Notes: generated by a model not told the origin, from the sequence alone. A DNA stretch of 64,000 nucleotides from Bufo bufo (GCF_905171765.1 NC_053393.1:64077371-64141370); one strand, 5' to 3'. Shown: positions 20,576-32,326, numbered from the stretch's first letter. A program made the numbers and translations.

Positions 20576-21246
20576 ACATTCAATTTGCGGTCCGCAGCAC
20601 GGGCCTGGCCGGCACACAGTTGTGTGCATGATCCCTGGGTTGTATGGTTCATTCTGCCTCATAGACAATGCGTTGTACAGGTCAGGATACACCTGTCTTC
20701 TCCAGCACTTGTGAATTAGCTGCACTTAGAGTAAATGTAAAGTGGACTCTTGATTAGTCAGCGGTGATGACCCTATTGATCTCATGTGCTGGACACATTG
20801 ATTAAAAAACGGGGAAAGTCGACGGTTATTGCAAAGTGTGCGATGAGGTGAACTGTGTAATAAAGTGGTGGAATCTGTACAGAAAGTACCAAACTGTTCA
20901 ATAATTCTTAATTACTGGAGTTAGATGCATTAAGCAAAAAGTCCAAAGTGCTTCTCTCCATATATCAAGGGACTAAGTGCTCCTCAATAATAACTAATAT
21001 TAGAATACATTATTGGGTTCCTCTCTAGCCAGGGATCGCTCAGTGGTGGATAATAGGAATTATTACAATTCTGCTGGTAGGAATGCATTGTATTACAGCT
21101 CTGACAGTAATCTACAGAAATAATGATGTGGTAACCCTGTTGATTAAAGCGTTGTCAGGGATGAGAAACAAGGGTTTGCTTCTTCTTTCCAGAAACAGCA
21201 CCACTCTTGTCCACTGGCTGTGTCTGGTATTGCGGCTTGGACCCAT
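20576..21246. other. Gene-free stretch
   Basis: Apart from the Harbinger-like end fragment at 20580-20632, I see no open frame with family motifs, no tandem repeat and no clear element ends. Confidence 0.5.
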
Positions 21247-21250
21247 TTAA

Positions 21251-21671
21251 AGGGAACCTGTCACCACCCCTGACATGTCAGTTTTTGGAAATCTTTATGT
21301 TCCCTGTAAACTAACCATTGCGGAGCATTTTTTTCTTATAGCTCTGCATTGTGCCACTCCTACGTTAATCCTCCTAGAAATTTATGAATAAATTGACCAC
21401 TGGGTATTACCATTACTCTTGTCCAAGGAGTGTGTCCCTGCACAATTTGACATGTGCAACATGGATTGGAAAGTGCCAGAAAGGGCAGAGACACTCCAAA
21501 CTGGTACCAACCAGATGTCAATTTATTGACATTAACGCATTTCTAGGAAAAATAACAGAGGGTCGACACAGCACTGTTCTATAAGAAAAGATGCTCCAAA
21601 GTTATTGCAATGTGAGAAATACATATCATATATACTGTAACAGACATGTCTGAAGAGCTGACAGGTTCTCT
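21251..21671. mobile_element. TTAA-type MITE, 421 bp
   Basis: AGGGAACCTGTCACC at the left (after TTAA 21247-21250) and GACAGGTTCTCT at the right (before TTAT, one mismatch to TTAA). It belongs to the same end class as 19623-20068 but the interior differs. Confidence 0.75.
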
Positions 21672-21703
21672 TTATAGGGGTTTTCTGCTCTTGCTATATG
21701 GCA

Positions 21704-21840
21704 AACAGGTAAACAGAGAAGAGAACAGCTGATCGGCGGGGGTATGGGCAGTCGGGCCCTCGCCAATATCAGATTGGCGGGGGCCCGACTGCCCACACCC
21801 CCCGCCGATCAGCTGTTCTCTTCTCTGTTTACCTGCTCGC
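21704..21840. repeat. Inverted repeat, arms about 60 bp
   Basis: CAGGTAAACAGAGAAGAGAA at the left matches TTCTCTTCTCTGTTTACCTG at the right, with GGGCCCTCGCC near the centre at about 21770. This is part of the older repeat into which the L1 inserted. Confidence 0.8.
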
Positions 21841-22137
21841 CTTCGACATTGCAAGGATGAGCAGGTGTAAAGTTGCCATTCACTTCTTTTTTTTTTTTTT
21901 TTGAACAATAATTTTTATTAAGATTTTCATAAACATAGGTTACATTTAAATGTAAACATTCACATGTACAAGATTGTATCACAGCAGATAATAAGGCACT
22001 TGTGACATCTTCTAATAGGGGAAGGTAGTTACATTGCACACGACAGATAAACTGGTACCATTAACAGAAAAGGTCACTAAGGTACATAAATACTGGGATG
22101 CATACTAATATTCAAGTAATAGAGTAGAGCTAAAAGA

Positions 22138-25100
22138 TCATAATCTAATAGCTGCATTAGGAGGAATGTTGCATTTCTTATCACTTAGCCACACTTCCCA
22201 ATTCTTTAGGAAGACAGACTTTGAGTTCCTAGCTGATGCCCAAAGACCCTCAAATAAGCAGTTGTTGTCAAGCGTTCTAAAAATTCTCTTGATATTAGGG
22301 AGTGCACCAGCTTTCCAGCAGGCAGCAACTTTCAGACGTGTAACAAATATTAAGTGACTGGCAATTACTCTAAAGTGGTATGGCAGGTCTATAAGGCCTA
22401 CAGAAAGTAAAGCCATCTTAGGAGAGGGGTCAATAGGATAACCTGCTAGAGAAGATAAGAACTCAAAAATTGAGATCCACAGACTTTTTACTGTACGGCA
22501 CTCCCACCACATGTGAAGATATGTTCCAGAATCATGGCCACATCTCCAGCAAGCTGGGGAGACCTCAGGAAAGATTCTGTTTATATAAACAGGGGTTCTA
22601 TACCATCTGTATAATAATTTTCTTGCTCCTTCTAAGTGATCAGAGCATTTGGAGAGTTTAGAGACAGAGGTAAAAACTTCGTTCCACTCTGAATCTGTGA
22701 GAGCTGAACCCAATTCTACATTCCACTTATCTATAATATGCTGTAAGGGGTTTGTATTTGATTCCTTTAGTAAATGATAACCTTTAGTAATACCTTTATC
22801 TAATCTGTGTGTCATTTGAATCCAGTCCGATAGAGAGTGATTGAGAGAAGTATGGTGAAAATTTCTAGGGGATTGAAGTAGATGTCTTATTCTCAGATAC
22901 TTATAGAAATCTGTATTGGGTATGTTAAACTCTTTATGTAGATAAGCGAAATCAACAAAAACATCATTTTTCTTTAGTTGCCCTATATTAGTGATACCCA
23001 AAGTAATCCAATTGTCAATCCTTAGGTCAGGAATGGCTAATTCACAAATTTCTAAGGGCAGGGAAAAAACTGAGGTGGTAACTAGTTTTTCTATTCTAGC
23101 AATGGTATACCAGATGTTGTGTATTGCTTTCAGAGTTGCGAGTGAGGAAATATTCTTAATGCCAAAGACCGCTGTAGCAGAGAGGTGTAGATTTATATCA
23201 TGGGAGCCCATTATATTTTTTTCCAGTAAAACCCATTTTTTTGAAGTATCATTCTTGATCAGGTATCTCATTTGGTCAAGTATAGCGGAGGCATAATAAT
23301 GTTTAATAGAAGGGACATTAAGACCACCTGTTTTAAGTGATTTGTTAAGTATAGGTCCTTTCACTCTGGGTTTGTATTTTCCCCATATGTGTCTGTTGAT
23401 TAAAGCTTGTAGCTTTGTTATGTAACCGTTGGGAATAGCAATTGGAATGTTACGGAACATGTAAATGATTTTGGGTAGAATCACCATTTTGATTGCAGCT
23501 ATTCTTCCTAACCATGAAAGCGAGTCCATTCTTAGGTTGTTTAAGGAGTCGTTGATTTTATTATATAGTGGCCAAAAATTGACTTTAAATAGTTTGTTAG
23601 TAGGGAAGGCGAGTTGTATGCCCAGATATGTCAATGATTCATCAGACCATGGGTATTTATACAAGTTAGAAATTGACCGCCTGGTGGCTCTGGTCAAACC
23701 CAGGTCAAGAATTTGGGACTTATTAATATTCACTTTATAAAAGGAAGCCTTACCAAAATTAGCAATAATATTGTTAATAGCATTTAATGCAGTGGTTGGG
23801 TTTGACGTTAGAATTAAAACATCATCAGCAAAAAGTCCTATGCGATGATCTGTATTTCCTACTGTTATCCCTTTAATAAGGGGGGAAGATCTGATATGTT
23901 CCGCAAAGGGTTCCATTGCCAGGGCAAATATTAGGGGTGACATGGGACAGCCTTGTCTAGTTCCATTTTTGATATTGAATGGAGCAGATAGAAAACTAGA
24001 AGAATATATAGAGGCACTAGGATTGGAATATAAGGACATTACTGCGGAAAGGAAGAAATCTCCAAAACCGTATTTTTCCAAAGTAGCCTGAATATATTTC
24101 CAGTGTATCCTATCGAACGCCTTCTCCGCATGCAAGGAAAGGAGCAAAGAAGGCGTTTTGGTGGCATATGCCACATCTAGGAGATCTATGAATCTCCTAG
24201 TACCATCTGATGATTGTCTGTTGGGAACAAAACCAATTTGATCATTGGCTATTAAGGAAGGAAGAATGGTAGATAATCTCTTTGCTAAAATTTTTGCAAA
24301 TATCTTTATATCAGAGTTTAATAGCGATATAGGTCTGAAATTGGCCGGTTTATCTGCAGATTTACCAGGTTTTGGGAGTGTAATTATCATTGCATTTAAC
24401 ATATCCTTGGGGATTGATTTTTGCTCTGCTATCAAATTGAAAGATCTAGTCAAGAAGGGATTTAAAATGTTGGAGAAGTTTTTATAATATTCGTTTGTAA
24501 GTCCATCTGGGCCAGGAGACTTATTATTTTTAAGGGAATGAATTGCTTCGGATATTTCCAGGTGTGTGATTTTAGAGTTGAGAGATTGATTTTGGGATGG
24601 GGTTATAGAAGGTAGGGAAATGCCATTGAGAAAGTCATTAATATATTCAGAAGTTGGTTGAACAATGTCAGTTGATTTCTCTAAATTATATAAATTTTCA
24701 TAGTATTTAGCGAATTCCTCTGCTATGTGTTTAGGGTTATATAGTTTTTGGTTCTGGTTGTCATATAAGAAGGGGATTCTTGATTTGGCTTCTCTTTTCT
24801 TAACTCTATTAGCTAAAATTTTTGATGCTTTGTTACCTTGAGAATAATGATCTGATTTGACTTTACGAAGGTAGAATTCATGTTTTTCATGTAGATGAAG
24901 ATATAGATGATGTCTGGCTGTTTTTAATTTGCTAAGGGTTTTGGGATCTAGAGAAATCTTAGAGGAGTCCTCCAAGGTTTTGATATTAGCTAATAATTTA
25001 TCTAGGATTTCCCTTCTTTTTTTCTTTTGAATAGCTGCATGTTTTAGTAGTACACCTCTTATAAATGCTTTGTGCGCACTCCATAGTGTAATATCTGATA

Positions 25101-25938
25101 CCAGATTATTATCATTTGTTTTAAAGTATTCTTTTAGAGAGTTTTCTACATCTGTGCGTATAGAGGCATTTTGGAGTAAAGAATTGTTCAGCCTCCATGG
25201 GGAATATATTCTATTGCTATACATGTCGTCTAGTGTAAGAGATATAAACGCATGGTCAGACCATGTTATATTAGAAATTGTTACCTCTAGTACTTTTTGA
25301 AGAAGCCATTTATCAGATACGAAGAGGTCAATTCTAGAGTAAGTGTTGTGTGGGTGAGAAAAAAAAGTAAAATCTTTTTCATTGGCGTGATGGACCCTCC
25401 AGATATCTAGAAGTCCTTCCTGAAATAGGAAGTCTCTGAGTTGCGAGTTTTTGGGAGAGGGGAGAGGAGACGGGAGTCTATCAATTGAGGAGTCGGGACA
25501 CATGTTGAAGTCGCCACAAATCAATATAGATCCTTGTTTAGAATCCTGAGCTAGTTTAATGGTGCGTTTGATAAAATTTATCTGATCAGCATTTGGGGCA
25601 TAAAGATTAACTATTGTGTATCTAGAATTGTTTATGTCACATATAATGATAACATATCTACCCTCTTCATCTATTATTGTTTTATGGCATTGGAAAGCAA
25701 TAGAATTCTTAAAGCCTATGATCACACCTTTTCTTTTTTTTGAAGCTGGTGAAAAAAAAGTATGTGGAAAGGAGGGGTGAGAAAATCTGTAGGAGTCCTC
25801 CTCATTAAGGTGAGACTCTTGAATACAAATGATGTCAGCTCTCTGTTTCCTCACCTCATTCCAACAAGCTGAACGTTTAAAGGGGCTATTAAGACCCCTA
25901 ACATTTGCAGAGAATATTTTTATACCTTTACTGGACAT
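22138..25938 (-). CDS. ORF2: L1 ORF2: endonuclease and reverse transcriptase
   Basis: 1266 codons, uninterrupted. Residues 1-230 form an APE-type endonuclease (FSANVRGLN, CIQESHL, GDFNMCPDSS, WSDHAFIS) that nicks target DNA. The RT covers about 450-760: NKSPGPDGLTNEYY, FRPISLL, TRQGCPMSPLIFALAMEPF, LFADDVLILTSN and YLGIQL. The C-terminus has the zinc-finger-like CWRCGHDSGTYLHMWWEC. In RT motif A the sequence is LSLHAEKAFDR at residue 603 (codon 24130-24132), where L1 proteins have an Asp; this Asp binds the catalytic metal, so the enzyme is predicted to be dead despite the open frame. One base (G to C) separates His from Asp here. ORF2 follows ORF1 by about 430 bases. Confidence 0.97.
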   Translation of the reverse strand: MSSKGIKIFSANVRGLNSPFKRSACWNEVRKQRADIICIQESHLNEEDSYRFSHPSFPHTFFSPASKKRKGVIIGFKNSIAFQCHKTIIDEEGRYVIIICDINNSRYTIVNLYAPNADQINFIKRTIKLAQDSKQGSILICGDFNMCPDSSIDRLPSPLPSPKNSQLRDFLFQEGLLDIWRVHHANEKDFTFFSHPHNTYSRIDLFVSDKWLLQKVLEVTISNITWSDHAFISLTLDDMYSNRIYSPWRLNNSLLQNASIRTDVENSLKEYFKTNDNNLVSDITLWSAHKAFIRGVLLKHAAIQKKKRREILDKLLANIKTLEDSSKISLDPKTLSKLKTARHHLYLHLHEKHEFYLRKVKSDHYSQGNKASKILANRVKKREAKSRIPFLYDNQNQKLYNPKHIAEEFAKYYENLYNLEKSTDIVQPTSEYINDFLNGISLPSITPSQNQSLNSKITHLEISEAIHSLKNNKSPGPDGLTNEYYKNFSNILNPFLTRSFNLIAEQKSIPKDMLNAMIITLPKPGKSADKPANFRPISLLNSDIKIFAKILAKRLSTILPSLIANDQIGFVPNRQSSDGTRRFIDLLDVAYATKTPSLLLSLHAEKAFDRIHWKYIQATLEKYGFGDFFLSAVMSLYSNPSASIYSSSFLSAPFNIKNGTRQGCPMSPLIFALAMEPFAEHIRSSPLIKGITVGNTDHRIGLFADDVLILTSNPTTALNAINNIIANFGKASFYKVNINKSQILDLGLTRATRRSISNLYKYPWSDESLTYLGIQLAFPTNKLFKVNFWPLYNKINDSLNNLRMDSLSWLGRIAAIKMVILPKIIYMFRNIPIAIPNGYITKLQALINRHIWGKYKPRVKGPILNKSLKTGGLNVPSIKHYYASAILDQMRYLIKNDTSKKWVLLEKNIMGSHDINLHLSATAVFGIKNISSLATLKAIHNIWYTIARIEKLVTTSVFSLPLEICELAIPDLRIDNWITLGITNIGQLKKNDVFVDFAYLHKEFNIPNTDFYKYLRIRHLLQSPRNFHHTSLNHSLSDWIQMTHRLDKGITKGYHLLKESNTNPLQHIIDKWNVELGSALTDSEWNEVFTSVSKLSKCSDHLEGARKLLYRWYRTPVYINRIFPEVSPACWRCGHDSGTYLHMWWECRTVKSLWISIFEFLSSLAGYPIDPSPKMALLSVGLIDLPYHFRVIASHLIFVTRLKVAACWKAGALPNIKRIFRTLDNNCLFEGLWASARNSKSVFLKNWEVWLSDKKCNIPPNAAIRL

Positions 25939-26371
25939 CTTGATCTACAAGGTAGCATGCTAGTGTTACTAATCTGATTTGGTTGATTAGTAGTGTGTGA
26001 ATAACATAATAAAGTACCCAAATGTTACCGTATGTCAGTTGTGGGGGTCGTAGATTTGTACCTTTGGTTTCAGTTGTTTGAGGAGGTAGCTGTAAACCTT
26101 TTTTGTGTAACCTTATAAAACAACAGATTAAAACATAGAAAATAAAATAAATAGTAAATAACAATAACATAACAATGGTCTAACAGTGACCACAAGATGT
26201 GATGTATCTCACTTAGTATGGGAGGCGTTAGGGAAACAGTGGATTAGGGAATGTGAACACTGAGATGGTATAAGTGTTCTGAGAGGTAGAGCAACAGGGT
26301 GTGGAACCCCGTAAAAATAGTATAACATGGGAGTATACTTAAGGTAATATAGATATTGTCCAGAGGAGGTA

Positions 26372-27508
26372 TCACGGAGGGTTTCTTCCCACTTTGGTCC
26401 ATTCTGGTGTTAGGGTTAGGTGACTTCTGTCAGAGGAATTCCTGTTAGGAGGAGAGTTCATAGCTTTATCTTTGTCTTTAGCGCCCTCCGGTGGCAAGGT
26501 GATGTTCCAGTTGGCAAAAGCTTTTGACGCTTCCTGAGGAGAAACTAGGACAGTTGATGAGTTTTGATATCTCACAATCAGCTTAACAGGGAAACCCCAT
26601 TTGTAAGGGATATTGTTATCCCTTAATGCTTTGGTGTAATTTTGAAATTCACGTCTTCTGCTCAGCGTTGCTGGTGAAAGGTCGGTGAATAGGAGTACAT
26701 TAGAGAATCTTTCAGGAATATCCGACCTCTTTTTCTGAGCTTCCCTCATCAGGGAGTCTTTTAGATGAAAAAAGTGGATTCTGGCTAATACATCCCTAGG
26801 GATAGAGGCTGGTAGAGCTTTGGGTTTAGGAACCCGGTGAACCCGGTCTATAATTAACTCAGACCCTGGGGTATCTGGTAAATATGACACTATAAGGTCT
26901 GCAATAAAATCATGCAGCTGAGAGTCCAGAACGCTTTCAGGAATGCTTCTGAATCTAACGTTATTTCTTCTGGAGCGATCCTCCAGATCAGCAATTTTAA
27001 GTTTGATGGTTGCTATGTCATCTTCAACCGCATTATGATTGTCTACTAATGAGTTATGCGCTGTGACAAACTCCTCCATTTTTTCTTCTAAATGTGCGGT
27101 TCTTTCTCCTATGGCGACTATGTCTGTATGAATAACAGAGATTGTCTCTTTGAAATCACCATGGATAGATCTTTTTAGATCTGCCAGCATGTCCTGCATT
27201 GTGGCAACTGTTAAACCAGGGCCTATATCTGGTGAAGCAGGGTAAGTATCAAGGGGAGGGCTGTATGGCTGCTGTTCACTCACCCTTTTTTGTTTTTTAG
27301 GTCCCTGTGGAGGTGGAGAACCGGATCCTGCTGAAGAGGGAGATCCAGGAGGACGCTGGACTGGTGCCGCTGCAGAGGACAGACAGGACTCTCCCCCTGT
27401 GTGGCGGGAACCGGCGCCATCTTGTGAAGCCCCAGGAGCTGGGTGAAAGAACGCCGTCATCTTCTGCGGCTGCGGATCCTTCTTCCTTCCTCTGGTCATC
27501 ATCGGCAA
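26372..27508 (-). CDS. ORF1: L1 ORF1: RNA-binding protein
   Basis: 378 codons. A low-complexity Pro/Ser/Gly-rich start (about 1-95) is followed by a coiled coil (about 100-180, MQDMLADLKRSIHGDFKETI ... KLKIADLEDRSRRNN), an RRM-like domain (NVRFRSIPESV ... ELIIDRVHRVPKP) and the C-terminal domain (FFHLKDSLMREAQKK ... VLLFTDLSPATLSRRREF). This is the order of L1 ORF1 proteins, which trimerise, bind L1 RNA and act as chaperones. The start at 27508 lies about 147 bases inside the element. A second Met two codons on could also serve. Confidence 0.95.
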   Translation of the reverse strand: MPMMTRGRKKDPQPQKMTAFFHPAPGASQDGAGSRHTGGESCLSSAAAPVQRPPGSPSSAGSGSPPPQGPKKQKRVSEQQPYSPPLDTYPASPDIGPGLTVATMQDMLADLKRSIHGDFKETISVIHTDIVAIGERTAHLEEKMEEFVTAHNSLVDNHNAVEDDIATIKLKIADLEDRSRRNNVRFRSIPESVLDSQLHDFIADLIVSYLPDTPGSELIIDRVHRVPKPKALPASIPRDVLARIHFFHLKDSLMREAQKKRSDIPERFSNVLLFTDLSPATLSRRREFQNYTKALRDNNIPYKWGFPVKLIVRYQNSSTVLVSPQEASKAFANWNITLPPEGAKDKDKAMNSPPNRNSSDRSHLTLTPEWTKVGRNPP

Positions 27509-27667
27509 GTCTGCCGGCTCAAGAGCTGTCCTGGGACAGGTAAGTATATTAAAATTGTGCTGTAGTTAAGTCGCTATGTGCCGCTGACGGAGTTCCACAG
27601 CCGGAGCTCTGGCACTATGCGACCTCTCCTCCCGGCATCCGGCCACGCCCCCATCGCCATTCACTTC

Positions 27668-28315
27668 AATGGGACAGCATTTCCCTATTCCTATTACTCC
27701 GCATAATTACACCTGCTCATCACTGCAATGTCGACAGCGAACAGGAACAAATTAGAATCATTTATTTTAGTGGGAATTTGCAAATTTAAAGAATAAATGG
27801 CAATCATATGAAAAAAGTTTTCCACAAAACTAAAAAATAAAAATTCTTTAAAACATATTAAACAACAGCCCTATGTGTCATGAAACATCACAAAAAATAT
27901 TTTGGTAGCACAACATATAAAAAAGTTCTGTGTTTGGGTTTTCTCAATGAGTTTTCTTCTATTCTTATGACTCTATGTTGTGTTATTCCTTTATTATTCC
28001 TGTTAGAAGGTCAGATGGGTGTTACCAGTTTGGGATGAGTTCCTGCACAGTGTGACGCTATCCAATCAGTGCTACCAGTGTCAGACTGTGCAGGGACACA
28101 CCCCCAACTGCAAAGCAGCGGTACACTGCAAAACTGCAAGGGAAGAGTTAAAATTGTACTTTTATGTGAACAGGTATTCTCTGTTTTAAATACATGCACT
28201 AGGTATTTATAGGCTGTGTTTTCAGCCGTCACTAGATGTTGCTGGTGTCACCTTCTCTATATAGAGGGTCAGAGTCAAAACAGACAGGTCAGTCTAGTGT
28301 TGAAGGGTCCCATGA
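27668..28315. other. Gene-free stretch, old repeat sequence
   Basis: The first 80 bases continue the repeat split by the L1. Around 28005-28115 two similar blocks face each other (TGTTACCAGTTTGGGATGAG, GCTACCAGTGTCAGACTGTG). No coding signal. Confidence 0.5.
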
Positions 28316-28740
28316 CTAATGTAAAAAATGAAAATCAGACATCATATAGTCCATGACAACCTCTTTCTAACAAAGCTAGAACCAGCCCTGTACCTCACAT
28401 GGATCCAGAGATCTCCTCATTCATTGCTCTGCTAGATTTATATCAAGCTGACAGCTCAAGGGGAGTGTCTTTTCTGCTGCAGCTCAGGGGGCGTGTCCAT
28501 GCTCTGCCTATCACAGCTCAGGAGGTAATAGAAGGATGAAACTGAGCATGTGCGGCCATCTCAGTGAGCAGGACAAATAAATAAGAAAAAAGCAAACTGG
28601 AGATGGCGCTATACTGATACATTTTATTGAATAACTCAGTGACTATTCAACATTTTTTTATTACATGCAATCATAAAAGTATTCAGATCAAGGTGCTGGT
28701 TTGAAACTGTAGAATATTTTTCGTGGGACAACCCCTTTAA
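28316..28740. mobile_element. Repeat ending in GGGACAACCCCTTTAA
   Basis: The right end GGGACAACCCCT followed by TTAA is the end type of TTAA-target elements (compare 34589 and 35260). The part 28355-28420 (CATGACAACCTCTTTCTAAC and onward) recurs in inverted orientation at 62860-62930. The left end was not identified. Confidence 0.5.
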
Positions 28741-28962
28741 GTCAGTGAGATGAGAGGGTGCACATGGCAAACCACACATGTGAAGTAAAGCCAGCCTGGA
28801 AAAGGAGCCAGCCAGAACTAGGCCAAAAAGCAGAGGAGTGTAGAGCTGAAGTTTTTGGAGAACTGTTGTTGTAGAAGGGCCACTAAGTCTCCATTGCCAC
28901 ATGTTAAGTTGTTTTCTTCCGGTGGACACATGAACAGCAGATTGTCCCTCTGCATAAGGCCT

Positions 28963-29106
28963 CATGCACACGACCGTTGTTTTGGTCCGCATCCAAGCTG
29001 CAGGAGGGTGAAGAAGAGCATCGGGTCTCCGCGCTGCTGTGGCAGGGACCCGATGTGTGACAAGGCAGCCCGATGCCGTGCAGAGGCTGCCCAATGCCTT
29101 GCACGT
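28963..29106. mobile_element. Harbinger-like MITE end fragment
   Basis: GGCCTCATGCACACGACCGT after TAA matches the end of the element at 32330-32640. Only this end is present; the sequence then runs into the 330-bp repeat element. Confidence 0.55.
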
Positions 29107-29339
29107 CATCGGGACCTGCCTTCTACGGTTACAGGCAATGCATTATAATACAGATGTATTGTAATGCATTGCAGAGGGGATCAGACCCCTAAAAGTTGAA
29201 GTCCCAGAGTGGTTCAGAAATAAAGTATAAAAAAAAAAGTAAAAAAAGTGTTTTCAATAAAAAAAGAAAGTTTCAAGTTAAAAAAAGAAAAAACGCCCCT
29301 TTCCCCTGATTTTGTAATAAAAAAAATAGAAAAAAAAGA

Positions 29340-31180
29340 AAAAACACACATATTAGGTATCGCCGCATCCGTAACGACCGGCTTTATAAATATACCACAT
29401 GATCCACCCCGTCCAATAGACACCATAAAAATAAAAACTTTTTCACCTTACATCACTAATAGTGCAACAACAGGCGATCAAAAAGGCGTATGCCCCCAAA
29501 AATAGTACCAATCTAACCTCATCCCGCAAAAAATGAGCCCATACATAGGACAATGTCCCAAAAAATAAAAAAACTATGACTCTCAGACTATGAAGACCCT
29601 AAAACATGATTTTTTTTCGTTTCAAAAATGCTTTTATTGTGTTAAATGTAAAAAAAAAAAAAAAGTATACATATTAGGTATCGCCGCGTCCATAACAACC
29701 TGCTCTATAGAAATACCACATGACCTAACCAATCAGGTGAACACCGTAAAAAAAATTAAAAGAAAATGGTGCAAAAAAAAGCTATTTTTTGTCACCATAA
29801 GTAAAAAAAACTGTAATAGCAAGTGATCAAAGAGTCATACGCACCCCAAAATTGTACCAATCAAACCGTCATCTCATCCCGCAAAAATGATACCCTACCT
29901 AAGAGAATCACCCAAACAATAGAAAAACTATGGCTCTCAGACTATGGAGACACTAAAATATGATTATTTTTAGTATATAAAACTTAAATAAAATAAAAAA
30001 TGCATACATATTAGGCATCACCGCGTCCATAACAACCTTCTCACATGATTTAACCCCTCAGGTGAACATCCTAAAAAAAAAAAAAAAAACGTGTCAAAAA
30101 GCCATTTTGTCACCTTGCATCACAAAAAGTGTAATAGCAAAAAATAGATTAAAAAGTCATATCCACCCCAAAATTGTAACAATCAAACCGTCATCTCATC
30201 CAGCAAAAATTATACCCTATCTAAGACAATCGCACAAAAAATAAAAAATCTATGGCTCTCAGACTATGGAGACACTAAGATATGATTTTTTTGTTTGTTT
30301 CTAAAAAGATATTATTGTGTAAAACTTAAATAAATAAAAAAAGTATACATATTAGGTATTGGCACATCCGTAACGACCTGCTCTATAAAAATATCACATG
30401 ACCTAAGTGAACACTGTAAAAATTAAAAAATAAAACTGTGTCAAAAAGGCATTTTTTTGTCACCTTACATCACAAAGAGTGTAATACCAAGCGATCAAAA
30501 AGTCATAAGCACCCCAAAATTGTACCAATCAAGACATTTGCTCAAAAAATAAAAAAATCTATGGCTCTCAGACTATGGAGACACTAAAACATGATTTTTT
30601 TTGTTTAAAAAATGCTGTTATTGTGTAAAACTTAAATAAATTAAAAAATATATATATGTTAGGTATTTCCACGTCCGTAACGACCTGCTCTATAAAAATA
30701 TCACATGACCTAACCCCTCAGATGAACACCGTAAAAAAAATAAAAAATAAAACTGTGTCAAAAAAGCTATTTTTTTTGTCACCTTAAATCACAAAAAGTG
30801 TAATAGCAAGCGATCAAACAGTCATATGCACCAATCAAAATAGTACCAATCAAACTGTCATTTAATACTGAAAAAAATGAGCCCCTACATAAGACAGTCG
30901 CCCAAAAAATAAAAAAAACGATGGCTTTCAGAATATGGAGAGAAAAATGCTTTATTATGTAAACCTGATACAAACAACAACAAAAAAGTAGTTATATTTG
31001 GTATTGTCGCATCCGTAACAACCTGCTCTATAAAAATAGCTCATGATCTAACCTGTCAGATGAACGTTGTAAATAACAAAAAATAAAAACAGTGCCAAAA
31101 CAGCAATTTTTTTGTTACCTTGCCTCACAAAAAGTGTAATATAGAGCAACCAAAAATAATCTGTACCCTAAAATTGTACC
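29340..31180. repeat. Tandem repeat of about 330 bp, six diverged copies
   Basis: The phrase CATATTAGGTATCGCCGC, or variants, recurs near 29350, 29672, 30009, 30350, 30657 and 30994. Each unit also has CTGCTCTATAAAAATA, GTCACCTTACATCACAAA and GGCTCTCAGACTATGGAGAC in the same order. Units vary from about 307 to 341 bp, mainly through A-runs. Confidence 0.88.
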
Positions 31181-31615
31181 AAAAAAACTGCCACCTTATC
31201 CCGTTGTTTCCAAAATGGGGTCACTTTTTTGAGTTTAAACTCTAGGGGTGCATCAGGGGGTTTTCAAATGTGACATGGCAAGTTAAAATTATCCCAGTGA
31301 AATCTGCCCTCCAAAAACCATATGGCGTTCCTTTCCTTCTGCGCCCTGTCGTGTGCCCGTACAGCAGTTTACGACCACATATGGGGTGTTTCTGTAAACT
31401 ACAGAATCAGGGCAATAAATATTGAGTTTAGTTTGGCTGTTAATCCTGGCTTTGTTAGCCAAAACAAAGGGAAATTCTGAAATTTCATATCCATTTTCAA
31501 TTAATTCTTGTGGAACACCTAAAGGGTTAACAAAGTTTGTAAAATCAGTTTTGAATACCTCTGAGGGGTGTAGTTTCTAAAATGGGGTAATTTTTGCGTG
31601 GTCTCTATTATGTAA

Positions 31616-31835
31616 GGCTACTTTAAAACTGCGACATGTCCGACATTTATTCCGGCAGCCTCTCGCCTTGTGCTGCCGTGCCTCCGCCGGAACTCCGCCC
31701 CCGCCCCATTATAGTCAATGGGACCGGAGCGGCAGTTCGGGGGCACACGTTTACTAGCAGCAGGACGGATCCGACAGGCTGTTCACCCGACGGAACAGCC
31801 TGGCGGAGGTCTGTGCTGCTAGTGTGAAAGTAGCC
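31616..31835. mobile_element. Harbinger-like MITE, first car of a three-MITE train
   Basis: GGCTACTTTAAAACTGCGAC at the left and CTAGTGTGAAAGTAGCC at the right, with TAA at 31613-31615 and 31836-31838. 220 bp, non-coding. Confidence 0.8.
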
Positions 31836-31838
31836 TAA

Positions 31839-32326
31839 GGCCTCTTTCACACGACCATTTTTTTTTTTCCGTTTGCGGGCCGCTTTTTGCGTTCGTATAT
31901 GGTCCGTATAAGGAACCATGCATTTCAATGGTTCCACAAAAAAAAAAAGGAATGTACTCCGTATGCATTTCGTTTTCGTATTTCCGTTTTTCTGTTCTGT
32001 TAAAATATAGAACATGTCCTATTATTGCCCGCAAATCTCGTTCCGTGGCTCCATTAAAGTCAATGGGTCCGCAAAAAAAAAAGGAACTGTACCTGTATGT
32101 CTTCCGTATCCGTTCCGTATTTGCGGAACCATCTATTGAAAATTTTATACCGAGCCCATTTTTTCCTATGTAATTACTGTATACTGTATATGCCATATGG
32201 AAAAAAAACGGAACGGAAAAACGGAATGGAAACGGAAACACAACAGAAACAAAAAACGGAACAACGGATCCGTTTAAAACCGACCGCAAAACACTGAAAA
32301 AGCCATACGGTCGTGTGAAAGAGGCC
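31839..32326. mobile_element. Harbinger-like MITE, second car of the train
   Basis: GGCCTCTTTCACACGACCAT and CGGTCGTGTGAAAGAGGCC end the element, with TAA at 31836-31838 and 32327-32329. 488 bp. Its interior is poly-T and poly-A rich and gives long but meaningless open frames. Confidence 0.88.

Larger units (their letters stand above)
21887..27655 (-). mobile_element. Full-length L1 retrotransposon
   Basis: The element has a 16-base poly(A) tail (Ts at 21887-21902), a polyadenylation signal AATAAA (complement at 21914-21919), ORF2, ORF1 and a 5' leader of about 150 bp. It is flanked by the exact 12-bp duplication GCCATTCACTTC (21875-21886 and 27656-27667). Both reading frames are open. An intact 5' end, a perfect duplication and a clean tail indicate a recent insertion. 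It sits in an older repeat whose halves (GACATTGCAAGGATGAGCAG and the inverted match near 27712-27740) lie on both sides. Confidence 0.97.
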
